This document shows, one piece after another, positions 25,760 to 34,517 of a DNA stretch of 64,000 bases (position 1 is its first letter; each line of letters opens with the position of its first letter). The stretch lies in contig NZ_JABKKG010000010.1 in assembly GCF_013166595.1 (NCBI RefSeq), positions 1 through 64,000 of the forward strand, given 5' to 3'. Source of the stretch: Palleniella intestinalis. GTDB taxonomy: Bacteria; Bacteroidota; Bacteroidia; Bacteroidales; Bacteroidaceae. The notes beneath the pieces were generated by a model. The model was not told the origin of the DNA. It saw nothing but the letters and a program-made list of their open reading frames with translations, and made no database searches. A program made the position numbers and the translations under genes.

Positions 25760-25904
25760 CACGCCGCGCAATTTTTTTTCGGCGGCGCGCATTTTTTTTT
25801 CCACGCCGCCGAAATTTTGTTCCACGCTGCCGAAATTTTGTAGCGCGCCGCCGAAATTCTGTAGCACGCCGCCGAAATTCTGTAACGCGCCGCCGAAACT
25901 ATAT
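25760..25904. repeat. 21-bp tandem array, seven units
   Basis: Seven head-to-tail units starting at 25760, 25781, 25802, 25823, 25844, 25865 and 25886 (last one short). Each has a GC-rich half like CRCGCCGCCGAA and an A/T half with a T run (ATTTTGT; nine or more T in the first two units). The period is strictly 21. Because 21 is a multiple of three, several frames stay open through it, but none has coding features. Confidence 0.85.
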
Positions 25905-26032
25905 CATGTCGCACCAAAACGTTATCAAAAACAGCCGAAATAAAATTCTCTCGTTGTCTTTGCCGGTTCACAAAGTGCCTCGTACACACGAGCCTCGTCA
26001 GGCGGCAGTCTTCACAAAGGCTGAAAATCAAA

Positions 26033-26099
26033 GGTGTCCGCCGGACATATACAACGGAAACAGGTGAAGACAACGTGTTGTATATGTCTGGCGGACACC
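26033..26099. repeat. 23-bp inverted repeat before the dehydrogenase stop
   Basis: Arms at 26033-26055 and 26077-26099 are reverse complements apart from one C/T difference that still allows G-U pairing. The loop is 21 bases. It lies between two convergent genes, so it may stop transcription from both sides; no long T run follows on either strand. Apart from this, the hairpin at 25627 and the 21-bp array, 25561-26122 holds nothing recognised. Confidence 0.75.
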
Positions 26100-26122
26100 A
26101 ACCAATCGGTATATTGCCGGAA

Positions 26123-27301
26123 TCACATCGCGAGACGGTAAATCTCTTCTGTGATTTCCGGTGTAAGGCTATAATAGAATCCGAACGGATTGCCCTTGTT
26201 CTCATGGAGCTTGCGGACAAGGGTGGCGATGTCGGGATTCTCTATGCCGAGCTCACCGAGCGTGACAGGGAGCCGGAGCACATCCTTGAAGAACGCTTTC
26301 ATGCGTGCGACACCCTCCAACGCTATTTGTTCGTCATTCTTTCCTTCCGGAGAAACTCCGAACACACGGACGGCAAGCCGGCACACCTTTGCAGGGTGGT
26401 GCTTCGCCATGTACGTCAGGAACGCAGGGAACATAACCGCAAGTCCTGCGCCGTGAGTGACATTGTAGAGTGCGGAAAGTTCGTGCTCTATGGCATGGCA
26501 TGACCAGTCTTCGTCCATGCCGCAGGAGCAGGTGTCGTTATGCGCCACCATACCGCTCCACATGATGTTTGCACGCGCTCCGTAGTCGCAAGGGTTTGCC
26601 ATGACACGCGGCGCAGCGTCCATGATGGCAAGCAGTGCGCCTTCGCAAAGGCGTTCGCCGATGAAGATGTCGGCATTGTTCGAGAGATAACGCTCAAGGA
26701 TGTGCGCCATCATGTCGGCTATGCCGCTGGCTGTCTGCCATGCGGGGAGCGTGAAGGTCAGTTCCGGATTCATCACGGCAAACTTCGGGCGAAGGAGCAT
26801 CTTTGCCTTTATGCCGAGCTTCTGCAGCGTTGCCTCACGTGTGATGACAGCATTGCCTGAGCCTTCCGAGCCTGCTGCCGGGATTGTGAGCACGACAGCC
26901 ACAGGGAGTGCAGCCCGGATGGTTGCCTTACCTATGAAGAAGTCCCAGAAATCGCCGTCGTAAGGCACACCGGCACAGATGGCTTTTGCTGTGTCGATGA
27001 CCGAACCGCCGCCGACAGCGAGGACGAAGTCGGCGTTCTCCTTCCGTACAAGCTCTATGCCTTCGTAGACTTTTCCGTCGGTCGGGTTGGGCTGTATGCC
27101 TCCAAGCTCTGCGAACGTAAGTCCTTCAGCCTCAAGGCTTGCAAACACTCGGTCGAGCAATCCGCTTTTCTTTGCAGACTGTCCGCCATAAACGACGAGG
27201 ACTCGCTTTGCGCCATATCGGCGGCAAAGTGAGCCTACGTTATTGTCAGTTTCCTTGCCGAAGACGAATTCGGTAGGAGAATAGAATGTGAAGTTGTTCA
27301 T
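26123..27301 (-). CDS. Iron-type NAD(P)H-dependent alcohol dehydrogenase (BDH/YqhD-like)
   Basis: 392 residues. Reduces aldehydes or ketones to alcohols. The group III dehydrogenase signs are present: FGKETDNNVG near the N-terminus, nucleotide loop VGGGSVIDTAKAI, the PAAGSEGS loop, the metal-binding ADMMAHILERY region with its Asp and His, and the HELSALYNVTHGAGLAVMFP box with further His ligands. The pattern is nearest to butanol dehydrogenase/YqhD, which prefer NADPH. A dyad just upstream (27323-27348) may be its operator. Single gene. Confidence 0.88.
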   Translation of the reverse strand: MNNFTFYSPTEFVFGKETDNNVGSLCRRYGAKRVLVVYGGQSAKKSGLLDRVFASLEAEGLTFAELGGIQPNPTDGKVYEGIELVRKENADFVLAVGGGSVIDTAKAICAGVPYDGDFWDFFIGKATIRAALPVAVVLTIPAAGSEGSGNAVITREATLQKLGIKAKMLLRPKFAVMNPELTFTLPAWQTASGIADMMAHILERYLSNNADIFIGERLCEGALLAIMDAAPRVMANPCDYGARANIMWSGMVAHNDTCSCGMDEDWSCHAIEHELSALYNVTHGAGLAVMFPAFLTYMAKHHPAKVCRLAVRVFGVSPEGKNDEQIALEGVARMKAFFKDVLRLPVTLGELGIENPDIATLVRKLHENKGNPFGFYYSLTPEITEEIYRLAM

Positions 27302-27322
27302 TGCGTTATGTTAAGGTTGATA

Positions 27323-27348
27323 CGATATAGCGACATCTCGGTATATCG
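27323..27348. promoter_or_regulatory. Dyad upstream of the dehydrogenase gene (operator candidate)
   Basis: CGATATAGCG (27323-27332) and CGGTATATCG (27339-27348) are inverted repeats with one mismatch and a 6-base spacer, 22 bases before the start codon on the minus strand. This would suit a dimeric repressor; no regulator gene is adjacent. Confidence 0.4.
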
Positions 27349-27386
27349 ATAGCTTTTGTTAATCATCGAAAGGCGGGGCACTGCTG

Positions 27387-27794
27387 TCATCTCATGTACC
27401 ACACGCCGTTTCTCTCCACGAGCGGCACATTGACCACCTCTTTCAGCGAGTCGGCGAAATGGATGTAGAGGAACGCATCGGCTGTATGTTGGGCGGTGTC
27501 TGCCTTGCAACTGCTCAGCGTTATCGCCTTTATGCCTTTGTGCTCCTCCTTCTGCTGCTGCATGAACATTGCGGCATTGGCAATCATCTGCTCCTTGTAT
27601 ACGGGAGGGAGCGAGTCTCCGCCAAGCATTCCGCTGACGAAATCCTCGTAGTCCTCTGCAAGCAGCAGCTTGTAGTATTCCACCGCCGTGTTGCCTGCGC
27701 GAGCCTCTATTTCTTCCAAGCTCTCGCCTTTGTTGCAGCCTGCCGCGAGGAGGGCGAAGGCGGTTAAGAGCGTTATGAATCTCATTCGTTTCAT
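27387..27794 (-). CDS. Small lipoprotein, DUF4878-like
   Basis: 135 residues from ATG 27794, set there because MKRMRFITLLTAFALLAAGC is a lipoprotein signal with lipobox Cys20; the frame runs back to 27860 without a signal. The mature part has an N-terminal helix (AVEYYKLLLAEDYEDFVSGM), a variable middle, and the closing VVNVPLVERNGVWYM, a strand pattern like DUF4878/NTF2-like lipoproteins. It follows der by 76 bases on the same strand, so it may be the last gene of that transcript. Function unknown. Confidence 0.65.
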   Translation of the reverse strand: MKRMRFITLLTAFALLAAGCNKGESLEEIEARAGNTAVEYYKLLLAEDYEDFVSGMLGGDSLPPVYKEQMIANAAMFMQQQKEEHKGIKAITLSSCKADTAQHTADAFLYIHFADSLKEVVNVPLVERNGVWYMR

Positions 27795-27870
27795 GTCCGT
27801 GGTGTTAGTTTTGCCGTTACGGCTGTATAAATACAGCGAAAGGCGGGTACACTTCCCCACCCTTCACTGC

Positions 27871-29178
27871 TTATTTCTGGCGTATGAATACATTTATCGG
27901 AGAACCTGTCATCTCCCAGTTCTCACGTATCTTGTTTTCAAGGAAGCGCTTGTAAGGCTCCTTGACGTACTGTGGCAGGTTGGCATAGAACACGAAAGAC
28001 GGTATCTGTGTCTCAGGAAGCTGCGCGCAGTACTTTATCTTGATGTACTTTCCCTTGATTGATGGCGGTGGGAATGCCTCAATGAGAGGGAGCATGACCT
28101 CGTTGAGCTTTGTCGTTCCGACACGCGCCTTGCGGTTTGCGTACACTCGCTGTGCGGTCTCAAGCACTTTGAAGATGCGCTGCTTTGTCAATGCGGAGGC
28201 GAAGATTATAGGGAAATCGACAAACGGGGCCATGCGGTTTCGGATGGCATTCTCGAAGGTCTTTATCGCGATCTGCGACTTGTCTTCCACAAGGTCCCAC
28301 TTGTTGACAACCACGACAAGCGACTTGTTGTTGCGCTGTATGAGCTGGAAGATGTTCATGTCCTGGGCCTCGATGCCTCTTGTGGCGTCAATCATGAGGA
28401 TGCAGACGTCGGAGTTCTCTATGGCGCGTATGGAACGCATCACGGAATAGAACTCCAAGTCCTCGGTGACCTTGTTCTTGCGGCGTATTCCCGCTGTGTC
28501 GACAAGGTAGAAATTAAAGCCGAACTTGTCGTACTTTGTGTAGATAGAGTCGCGTGTCGTGCCTGCAATCTCGGTAACGATGTTACGCTCCTCGCCTATG
28601 AATGCATTGATGATTGAGGATTTTCCTGCGTTTGGACGTCCTACAACGGCAAAACGCGGGATGCTCTCCATCACCTCTTTCTCTGCATTCGGGAGCTTCT
28701 CCACAACAAGGTCAAGCAAATCACCTGTGCCTGAACCTGTGGCTGCCGACACTGTCTGCGGCTCGCCAAGACCGAGAGAGTAGAACTCCGCAGCATAGTA
28801 GTTGTCCACATTGTTGTCAGCCTTGTTGGCAACAAGCACGACAGGGAGCTTTGTGCGGCGGAGAATCATCGCCACATCCTCATCCCAGTCTGTCACACCG
28901 TTCTTTATGTCAACGACGAAGAGCACAAGGTCGGCCTCTTCCGTTGCCACAATCACCTGACGGCGGATAGCGTCCTCAAAGATATCGTCGGAGTTGACCA
29001 CCCATCCGCCTGTGTCAACCAGAGAGAATTCACTGCCACACCACTCACACTTGCCATACTGTCGGTCGCGTGTTGTTCCTGCCACGTCACTGACAATAGC
29101 CTGGCGAGTGTTGGTAAGTCTGTTGAAAAGAGTGGACTTGCCCACATTCGGGCGTCCTACTATTGCTACTAATGCCAT
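27871..29178 (-). CDS. der: Ribosome-assembly GTPase Der (EngA)
   Basis: 435 residues from ATG 29178; an upstream ATG at 29208 would overlap era and adds ten atypical residues. Two tandem GTPase domains: first with [13 protein letters not shown] and NKAD, second with [13 protein letters not shown] and NKWD, then the KH-like C-terminal domain ending in VFIRQK. Der acts in 50S ribosome subunit assembly. It follows era immediately (1 base between the era stop and this start). Confidence 0.95.
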   Translation of the reverse strand: MALVAIVGRPNVGKSTLFNRLTNTRQAIVSDVAGTTRDRQYGKCEWCGSEFSLVDTGGWVVNSDDIFEDAIRRQVIVATEEADLVLFVVDIKNGVTDWDEDVAMILRRTKLPVVLVANKADNNVDNYYAAEFYSLGLGEPQTVSAATGSGTGDLLDLVVEKLPNAEKEVMESIPRFAVVGRPNAGKSSIINAFIGEERNIVTEIAGTTRDSIYTKYDKFGFNFYLVDTAGIRRKNKVTEDLEFYSVMRSIRAIENSDVCILMIDATRGIEAQDMNIFQLIQRNNKSLVVVVNKWDLVEDKSQIAIKTFENAIRNRMAPFVDFPIIFASALTKQRIFKVLETAQRVYANRKARVGTTKLNEVMLPLIEAFPPPSIKGKYIKIKYCAQLPETQIPSFVFYANLPQYVKEPYKRFLENKIRENWEMTGSPINVFIRQK

Positions 29179-29179
29179 A

Positions 29180-30061
29180 TTATTCGGGGTTATAGCCAAA
29201 GCTGTCAAGCTCTTTCTTTGAGCTGCGCCAGTCTTTGTCTACTTTTACAAATGTTTCTAAATAGATGTGCTTGTCGAAGAATTTCTCCAACTGCTTGCGT
29301 GCCTCGATGTTTACTTTCTTTATCGCCACGCCCTGATGTCCGATGATTATGCCTTTCTGCGAGTCACGCTCCACATAGATGACTGCCTGTATATGGATGT
29401 TCTTGTCATCTTCTTTGAAAGCCTCACAACGCACCTCCACGGCATACGGAATCTCTTTTGCGTAGTAGAGGAGAATCTTCTCGCGTATTATCTCTGAGAC
29501 GAAGAAGCGTGCAGGCTTGTCGGTAAGCTGTTCCTTGTCAAAGAAAGGAGGTGAGTCAGGAAGGAGCTGCTTTATACGGTTCAGGAGGACATCAACGCCA
29601 AACTTGTTTTTAGCCGAGATTGGGAGAATCTCCGCATTAGGAAGCAGTCCATGCCACTTGTCCACGATGTCGCCAAGGCTTTTCTGGTCACTGACATCTA
29701 TCTTGTTGACAAGCAGAATGACCGGTATGGTCAGTTTCGCCACCTTGGCAAGGAAATCCGCGTTCTTCTCAGGCTTCTCCACAACGTCTGTGACATACAA
29801 GAGCACATCAGCATCGACAAGTGCAGACTCGGAGAAGGCAAGCATTGATTCCTGCAACTTATAGTTTGGCTTCAGCACTCCCGGAGTGTCAGAGAAGACA
29901 ATCTGCATGTCAGGCGCATTGACTATGCCCATGATGCGGTGGCGCGTAGTCTGCGCCTTGAAGGTAGCAATAGAAATACGCTCACCAACCAATTGGTTCA
30001 TGAGCGTACTTTTTCCTACATTAGGATTGCCTACTATGTTAACGAATCCTGCCTTATGCAT
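29180..30061 (-). CDS. era: Ribosome-maturation GTPase Era
   Basis: 293 residues from ATG 30061, which overlaps the fabH stop; an ATG at 30112 would add 17 non-Era residues. GTPase motifs [13 protein letters not shown] and NKID, then the C-terminal KH domain with [14 protein letters not shown]. Era binds 16S rRNA and helps finish the 30S subunit. It lies between fabH (8-base overlap) and der in the common Bacteroidota block. Confidence 0.95.
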   Translation of the reverse strand: MHKAGFVNIVGNPNVGKSTLMNQLVGERISIATFKAQTTRHRIMGIVNAPDMQIVFSDTPGVLKPNYKLQESMLAFSESALVDADVLLYVTDVVEKPEKNADFLAKVAKLTIPVILLVNKIDVSDQKSLGDIVDKWHGLLPNAEILPISAKNKFGVDVLLNRIKQLLPDSPPFFDKEQLTDKPARFFVSEIIREKILLYYAKEIPYAVEVRCEAFKEDDKNIHIQAVIYVERDSQKGIIIGHQGVAIKKVNIEARKQLEKFFDKHIYLETFVKVDKDWRSSKKELDSFGYNPE

Positions 30062-31076
30062 TGTTTTCTGTAACTGAGTCACCATCGTAAGCCCATTTAA
30101 GATAAAGAGCACCGTGAACGAAACCTGCTCCGAACGCTGTGAAAATCACATTGTCGCCCTTCTTGAACTTCTTCTCGAAATCCCAAAGCGCGAGTGCAAT
30201 ACTTGCAGCACTTGTGTTGCCATAGTGCTCGATGTTGACCATCACCTTCTCCATTGGCAAGTCAAGGCGCTTGGTAACAGCTTCAATGATTCGCATGTTG
30301 GCTTCATGAGGTACAACCCAATTGACATCGTCAGTCGTGAGGTTGTTACGCTTCATTATCTCCTTGACATCGTCAGACATGCTTGTCACCGCATAACGGT
30401 AGACTGTACGTCCCTCCTGATATACATAGTGCATACGGTGGTCAACAGTGTAGCGTGACGGAGGACATACAGAGCCGCCGGCCTTCATGTGAAGGTAAGG
30501 CAAGCCTATGCCGTTTGTACGCAGGAAAGAGTCCTGGATGCCCATGCCTTCCTCTGTGGAAGCTTCAACGAGAACGCATGCTGCGCCGTCGCCGAAAAGC
30601 ACACAAGTCTGACGATCCTGATAGTCAACCATTGATGACATCTTCTCCGCTGCTATGACAAGAACTTTCTTGTAGCGTCCGCTCTGCACATAAGCAGCAG
30701 CCATGTCAACAGTGTAAAGGAATCCGCAGCATGCACAAGAGACATCGAAACCATGCGCATTGGTCAGTCCGAGCTTGCCTATAACGATAGAAGCGTTGGA
30801 CGGGAAATGGTAGTCTGATGTCGTTGTGGCGCAAATAACGCAGTCGATTGTCTGTGGGTCAACACCTGTCTTGCGTATAAGCTGCTTTGCAGCCTTACGC
30901 GCAAGATAGCTTGAGCCGAGACCTTCCTCCTTCAGGATGCGGCGTTCCTTTATGCCTACACGTGTTGTAATCCATTCGTCATTGGTATCTACCATGCGCG
31001 AGAGTTCCTCGTTTGTGAGGATATACTCAGGCACATAGCCACCAACACCGGTGATTACAGCATTGATTTTTTCCAT
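30054..31076 (-). CDS. fabH: Beta-ketoacyl-ACP synthase III
   Basis: 340 residues. Starts fatty-acid synthesis by condensing acetyl-CoA with malonyl-ACP. The thiolase-fold motifs are intact: DEWITTRVGI, the active Cys116 within DVSCACCGF (aligned with the family motif, the sixth residue is catalytic), the VPHEAN His and the YGNTSA Asn. The C-terminal tail is a little longer than usual. It follows rpmF with an 18-base gap, the typical order. Confidence 0.94.
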   Translation of the reverse strand: MEKINAVITGVGGYVPEYILTNEELSRMVDTNDEWITTRVGIKERRILKEEGLGSSYLARKAAKQLIRKTGVDPQTIDCVICATTTSDYHFPSNASIVIGKLGLTNAHGFDVSCACCGFLYTVDMAAAYVQSGRYKKVLVIAAEKMSSMVDYQDRQTCVLFGDGAACVLVEASTEEGMGIQDSFLRTNGIGLPYLHMKAGGSVCPPSRYTVDHRMHYVYQEGRTVYRYAVTSMSDDVKEIMKRNNLTTDDVNWVVPHEANMRIIEAVTKRLDLPMEKVMVNIEHYGNTSAASIALALWDFEKKFKKGDNVIFTAFGAGFVHGALYLKWAYDGDSVTENNA

Positions 31077-31094
31077 TCGCGTAAATGATGGTTA

Positions 31095-31280
31095 TTAATC
31101 AGCGAGTTCCTTTACGATGGCAATCTTACCACGATACTGTCCACAAGTAGGGCATACTGTGTGGTAAACGTAGTATGAGCCGCAGTTAGGGCAAACTGCA
31201 AGTGTTGGAGCTACTGCCTTGTCGTGTGTACGACGCTTAAGTGTACGAGTCTTTGACTGTCTTCTTTTAGGATGTGCCAT
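31095..31280 (-). CDS. rpmF: Large ribosomal subunit protein bL32
   Basis: 61 residues. Starts MAHPKRRQSKTRT as bL32 does and has the zinc-binding CPNC and CPTC pairs at residues 30-33 and 44-47. The length is standard. It follows the DUF177 gene with a 99-base gap, and precedes fabH, the conserved order across many bacteria. Confidence 0.95.
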   Translation of the reverse strand: MAHPKRRQSKTRTLKRRTHDKAVAPTLAVCPNCGSYYVYHTVCPTCGQYRGKIAIVKELAD

Positions 31281-31379
31281 TTTATTCTATGTTTTTATTT
31301 GATTAATTTTGTTATCGTTCTTTTAGCCATTCCACATTGATGCCTTGCCGTATAAGCATGCGCCATCAGCAGAAGCATG

Positions 31380-31913
31380 TCAATTGAAACGCTGTTTCAG
31401 TTCTTGCAATGCGCTCCACCGCGGGTCTATCTCCTGCAGTTCCTCTGCCGTGTCGTCACTTCGGGTGGCGCTGTGCTCAGAGAGCAGTTGGATCATCGCA
31501 CGGTTGCATTTTCCAGGTGCATGCACGTGCTTGACGGGCAGACTGAGGATTATAGCCTCGTAGACGAGCCATGACAAATCAAGCACCGGGGCTTCCTCAG
31601 TGATTGTTATGAGGTCATCGTCTTCAGAGTATTCACTGCCGAACTTCACTGTGAGATGCTGCATGGCGTCAATGGGCTGTTCCATCGGGTCAAGACAGCG
31701 GTCACAAGGGATTTCGACTGTGCCTATGGCATGGAAAGTGACATCAGAGAAGTGGACGGTCTTGCGTATAGACACATCCACGCGCACGTCACCCTGAGTT
31801 ATTTCCGAGTCCTCTAATGCTGAAAAAAAGTCGTTGCCGAGACTTACAGCCACAGCACTTTCTCCCTCAGGGAGAGACTTCATATCCAGTTTAAGGTTAT
31901 CTATACCACACAT
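31380..31913 (-). CDS. DUF177 (YceD) family protein
   Basis: 177 residues. Central segment IPCDRCLDPMEQPIDA with the CxxC-like Cys context of YceD, then an acidic stretch and VLDLSWLVYEAIILSLPVKHVH. DUF177 proteins are encoded before rpmF and are linked to 23S rRNA or ribosome build-up. The start codon follows the -7 box by only 7 bases, so the transcript would have almost no leader; the next Met (31883) would lose conserved residues, so the first Met is kept. Confidence 0.88.
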   Translation of the reverse strand: MCGIDNLKLDMKSLPEGESAVAVSLGNDFFSALEDSEITQGDVRVDVSIRKTVHFSDVTFHAIGTVEIPCDRCLDPMEQPIDAMQHLTVKFGSEYSEDDDLITITEEAPVLDLSWLVYEAIILSLPVKHVHAPGKCNRAMIQLLSEHSATRSDDTAEELQEIDPRWSALQELKQRFN

Positions 31914-31920
31914 TTCGGAT

Positions 31921-31929
31921 GCAAAATTA
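31921..31929 (-). promoter_or_regulatory. Bacteroidota-type -7 box for DUF177-rpmF-fabH-era-der
   Basis: Minus strand reads TAATTTTGC, an exact TAnnTTTGC, 7 bases before the DUF177 ATG. A -33 element is weak. If used, the start of transcription falls at about the start codon. Confidence 0.55.
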
Positions 31930-31960
31930 CAAATTTCCTATCTAATAATGACAAGCAAAG

Positions 31961-31994
31961 TACTGCTGTTATGTTTTTTTAACTAACAGCAGTA
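31961..31994 (-). terminator. Hairpin between the M23 peptidase gene and the DUF177 promoter
   Basis: TACTGCTGTTA (31961-31971) and TAACAGCAGTA (31984-31994) make a perfect 11-bp stem with a 12-base A/T-rich loop. It lies 28 bases beyond the M23 peptidase stop. The run of T is in the loop rather than after the stem, so termination is likely but not typical. Confidence 0.45.
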
Positions 31995-32022
31995 CCCTAC
32001 CCATATCTTTTTATTCCATTTC

Positions 32023-32973
32023 TTACGAGAAGCGCAGTATCTGTCCGACCTTCAGGCGCTTGACTTTGCCTATACGGTTGAGACGGCAGATGTTCTCGAT
32101 GGTGGTACCACGTTTCTTGGCGATTGAGGATAGCGTCTCACCACGGCGCACCTTATGGTAGCGTGGGGTCTCAGCATACTGCTGCCCCTCCGTGCTTTCC
32201 GCATCATCCGGCTTGCCGGTCACCTGCTCACGTGTATAGCTTCCATTGCCGACCTTGCCACGCAAAGCTGTCGCCTCACGGCCTTCCTCCTGATAACTGT
32301 CGCGGCGGAACATGTAATAGTCGCCTACGACATCCTGATTGCGGAAGTCAAAGAACAGTGCCGGGTTTAGGGCAACACCGCAAAGACGTGTCTCGAAATG
32401 CAGATGCGAACCGGTGCTTCGTCCCGTATTGCCACCAAGTCCGACAACCTCTCCCGCCTTTATCGGCTGGTTCTCCTCCACAAGCGACTTGCTCATGTGT
32501 GCGTATGTTGTCTCAAGACCATTATTGTGACGGATGACCACGTAATGTCCGTAGCCGCGTGCCTCGTACCTTACAATGCGGACCCTGCCGCTGAACGCTG
32601 CACGGATTGTGTCGCCGATATACACTTTCAAGTCAAGTCCTTTATGCTGGCGTCCCCAACGCGCACCGAAATTGGAGGTTATGACGCGGGACGGTGTAGG
32701 CATGCAAAAGTTCCGGAGATTGATTTTAAACGAATCCGGGAGTTCTGTCGCTCTATGGGCGTAAGTGTTGTCCCAATCCTCATAAAGCTCTGCCGCAGGC
32801 GAAGCGGCCTGCTCGCGATTTATAAGACGTTTCAGTGTCAGGGTGTCCACGGCCTTCATCTTCCTGTCGACAGGTGCCTGACGGGCAAGCATGTCCTGAG
32901 CTGATACGGATGATACGGCTACGAATAGAATTATGAATGCAAATAAAATTTTCTTTGTATTAATAAAACTCAT
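32023..32973 (-). CDS. M23 family metallopeptidase with LysM domain
   Basis: 316 residues. Signal peptide 1-25 (cut after VSA-Q region). The M23 domain spans about 95-215, with zinc ligands in HKGLDLK and HLHFE plus the VVIRHNNGLETTYAHM strand. A LysM domain (about 272-315, KVRRGETLSSIAKKRG) ends the protein. It should cut peptide cross-links of peptidoglycan in the periplasm, bound there by LysM. Monocistronic; a -7 box lies about 67 bases upstream. Confidence 0.92.
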   Translation of the reverse strand: MSFINTKKILFAFIILFVAVSSVSAQDMLARQAPVDRKMKAVDTLTLKRLINREQAASPAAELYEDWDNTYAHRATELPDSFKINLRNFCMPTPSRVITSNFGARWGRQHKGLDLKVYIGDTIRAAFSGRVRIVRYEARGYGHYVVIRHNNGLETTYAHMSKSLVEENQPIKAGEVVGLGGNTGRSTGSHLHFETRLCGVALNPALFFDFRNQDVVGDYYMFRRDSYQEEGREATALRGKVGNGSYTREQVTGKPDDAESTEGQQYAETPRYHKVRRGETLSSIAKKRGTTIENICRLNRIGKVKRLKVGQILRFS

Positions 32974-33039
32974 TACTTTTGGGGGTTAATTAGGTTCAGC
33001 GTCTGCGGTAACAAAGCATTGTCGCCAACGCAATTCACT

Positions 33040-33048
33040 GCAAAAGTA
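33040..33048 (-). promoter_or_regulatory. -7 box for the M23 peptidase gene
   Basis: Minus strand TACTTTTGC matches TAnnTTTGC. The start codon at 32973 lies 66 bases on. The rest of 32974-33445 is A/T-rich and holds only this box and the divergent one at 33319. Confidence 0.5.
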
Positions 33049-33318
33049 GCAAAAAAAAAGCAAAATAAAGAATATTTGACTACCAAAAACCGTATTTTAT
33101 GTTTTAATAACATTTGGCATAATGTATTTTCAAAAATTTTTTCATACATCTCCACTCCCCTCGCATACAAAGAACTATATATATTATAATGTATAACTTC
33201 ATCCTAATATTTGTATTTAATGTGTATCCATTCATCATAATAAATGACAAAAGAAACATATTTATCCCTCACACAACAAAAAAACAAGCCGCAAAATACA
33301 AATTAACGGAAAAAAACG

Positions 33319-33327
33319 TAACTTTGC
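33319..33327 (+). promoter_or_regulatory. -7 box for the AraC-type gene
   Basis: TAACTTTGC, an exact match, 118 bases before the chosen start 33446. A TTTG at -33 is not visible. Confidence 0.55.
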
Positions 33328-33445
33328 ATAAGACATGGCAATACATGGCAAAAGCAGCCTCTCCCATAAACAAGCTGTACAAGAGATGGCACAAAAGGAT
33401 GCACTCTTACAAACTTCAACGCAAACAGAAACAAAACATACTCAA

Positions 33446-34294
33446 ATGAACACGATTTTGCTTCACGCAGGCATTGCACAACATAACGGGGACTGGAACT
33501 GGAAAAATGTCCGCAGCCCTTTCGCCCGCATATATTACGTGGTGGAGGGAAACGCTGAGATTGTATTCAACGACCACAAATCACTGCTGCATCCGGGCTT
33601 CCTGTATATCGTCCCGCCCTTCACCACGCACAGCAACCGTTGTGACGGGCCTTTCACACATTATTACGCCCATATCTATGAGCAGACGGACAAGGAAGAC
33701 GGACTGTTTGAGAATTATGCTTTCCCTGACAAGATGAAAGCGGAGGAAATCGACGCGCTCCTCTTCCGGCGGCTATGCGTCATCAACAATGAGAAGCGCT
33801 TGGCGCAATCCAATCCTGACAGCTACGACAACGCCACTTCACTAATGCACTCCGTGGCTGCAAACCATACCGGCAGCATGGCGGTGAGGATGGAATCAAA
33901 CGGAATCATCACCCAACTGCTGTCGCGCTTCATGGAGAAATCCCGTCCTATCGGAATGCTACACGACGGCAGAATGGCAAAAGTGGCGAGATACATACGG
34001 CATAACCTGCACAAAAACATCACAATAGACGAACTGGCGGAAATGTCCTCTCTCTCAAAAGACCATTTCATCCGCCTGTTCAAGGCCGACTATGGAGAAT
34101 CGCCCCTGCAATACATCAACCACCGCAAGATTGAGCTGGCGGAGACTCTCCTTGCCACAACTGACCTGAACATAAAGCAGATTGCCTCACGGACAGGCTT
34201 TGACGACCACTCTTACTTCATCCGGCTGTTCCGCAAAACAACAGGCACGACTCCTGCCACATACCGCACAACCTGTTTGATTTTAGGAGTATAA
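33446..34294 (+). CDS. AraC-family transcriptional regulator
   Basis: 282 residues from ATG 33446. The frame is open back to an ATG at 33335, but that lies only 7 bases after the -7 box and the added residues are low in complexity. N-terminal cupin-like sensing domain (IYYVVEGNAEIVFNDHKSLLHPG, VPPFTTHS) and C-terminal double helix-turn-helix (ITIDELAEMSSLSKDHFIRLFK and IKQIASRTGFDDHSYFIRLFRK). The sensing part suggests a sugar or small ligand. It precedes the fucosidase and SGNH genes, which may be its targets; they have their own -7 box at 34399. Confidence 0.9.
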   Translation: MNTILLHAGIAQHNGDWNWKNVRSPFARIYYVVEGNAEIVFNDHKSLLHPGFLYIVPPFTTHSNRCDGPFTHYYAHIYEQTDKEDGLFENYAFPDKMKAEEIDALLFRRLCVINNEKRLAQSNPDSYDNATSLMHSVAANHTGSMAVRMESNGIITQLLSRFMEKSRPIGMLHDGRMAKVARYIRHNLHKNITIDELAEMSSLSKDHFIRLFKADYGESPLQYINHRKIELAETLLATTDLNIKQIASRTGFDDHSYFIRLFRKTTGTTPATYRTTCLILGV

Positions 34295-34398
34295 GCACAC
34301 CCATCGGTAGTGAGACTCGTCTTTCCACTGTTGAGGACGCAAACGATATTATATAGGACAATACCGACATCATCGCCATAATTTCGGACAAATTGTAT

Positions 34399-34407
34399 TA
34401 TATTTGC
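34399..34407 (+). promoter_or_regulatory. -7 box for the fucosidase/SGNH genes
   Basis: TATATTTGC, an exact TAnnTTTGC; the fucosidase start at 34518 is about 110 bases on. No good -33 match is seen, which fits a promoter that needs an activator such as the AraC protein upstream. Confidence 0.5.
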
Positions 34408-34517
34408 ACCCAAAACCGACTATATACGCACAATGCCCATACTCATTGCTGCCATACAGAACCGCCATTGACGGAAAGACTAACAAATAATATAAAACCC
34501 TAAATACAAAAACAGAC

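Noticed and set aside
25760..25904. CRISPR array
   Set aside because: Units follow each other without spacers, and no cas gene is near.
25586..26220. Open frames on both strands through the 21-bp array
   Set aside because: They exist because the repeat length is a multiple of three; peptides are low-complexity and lack any coding pattern.
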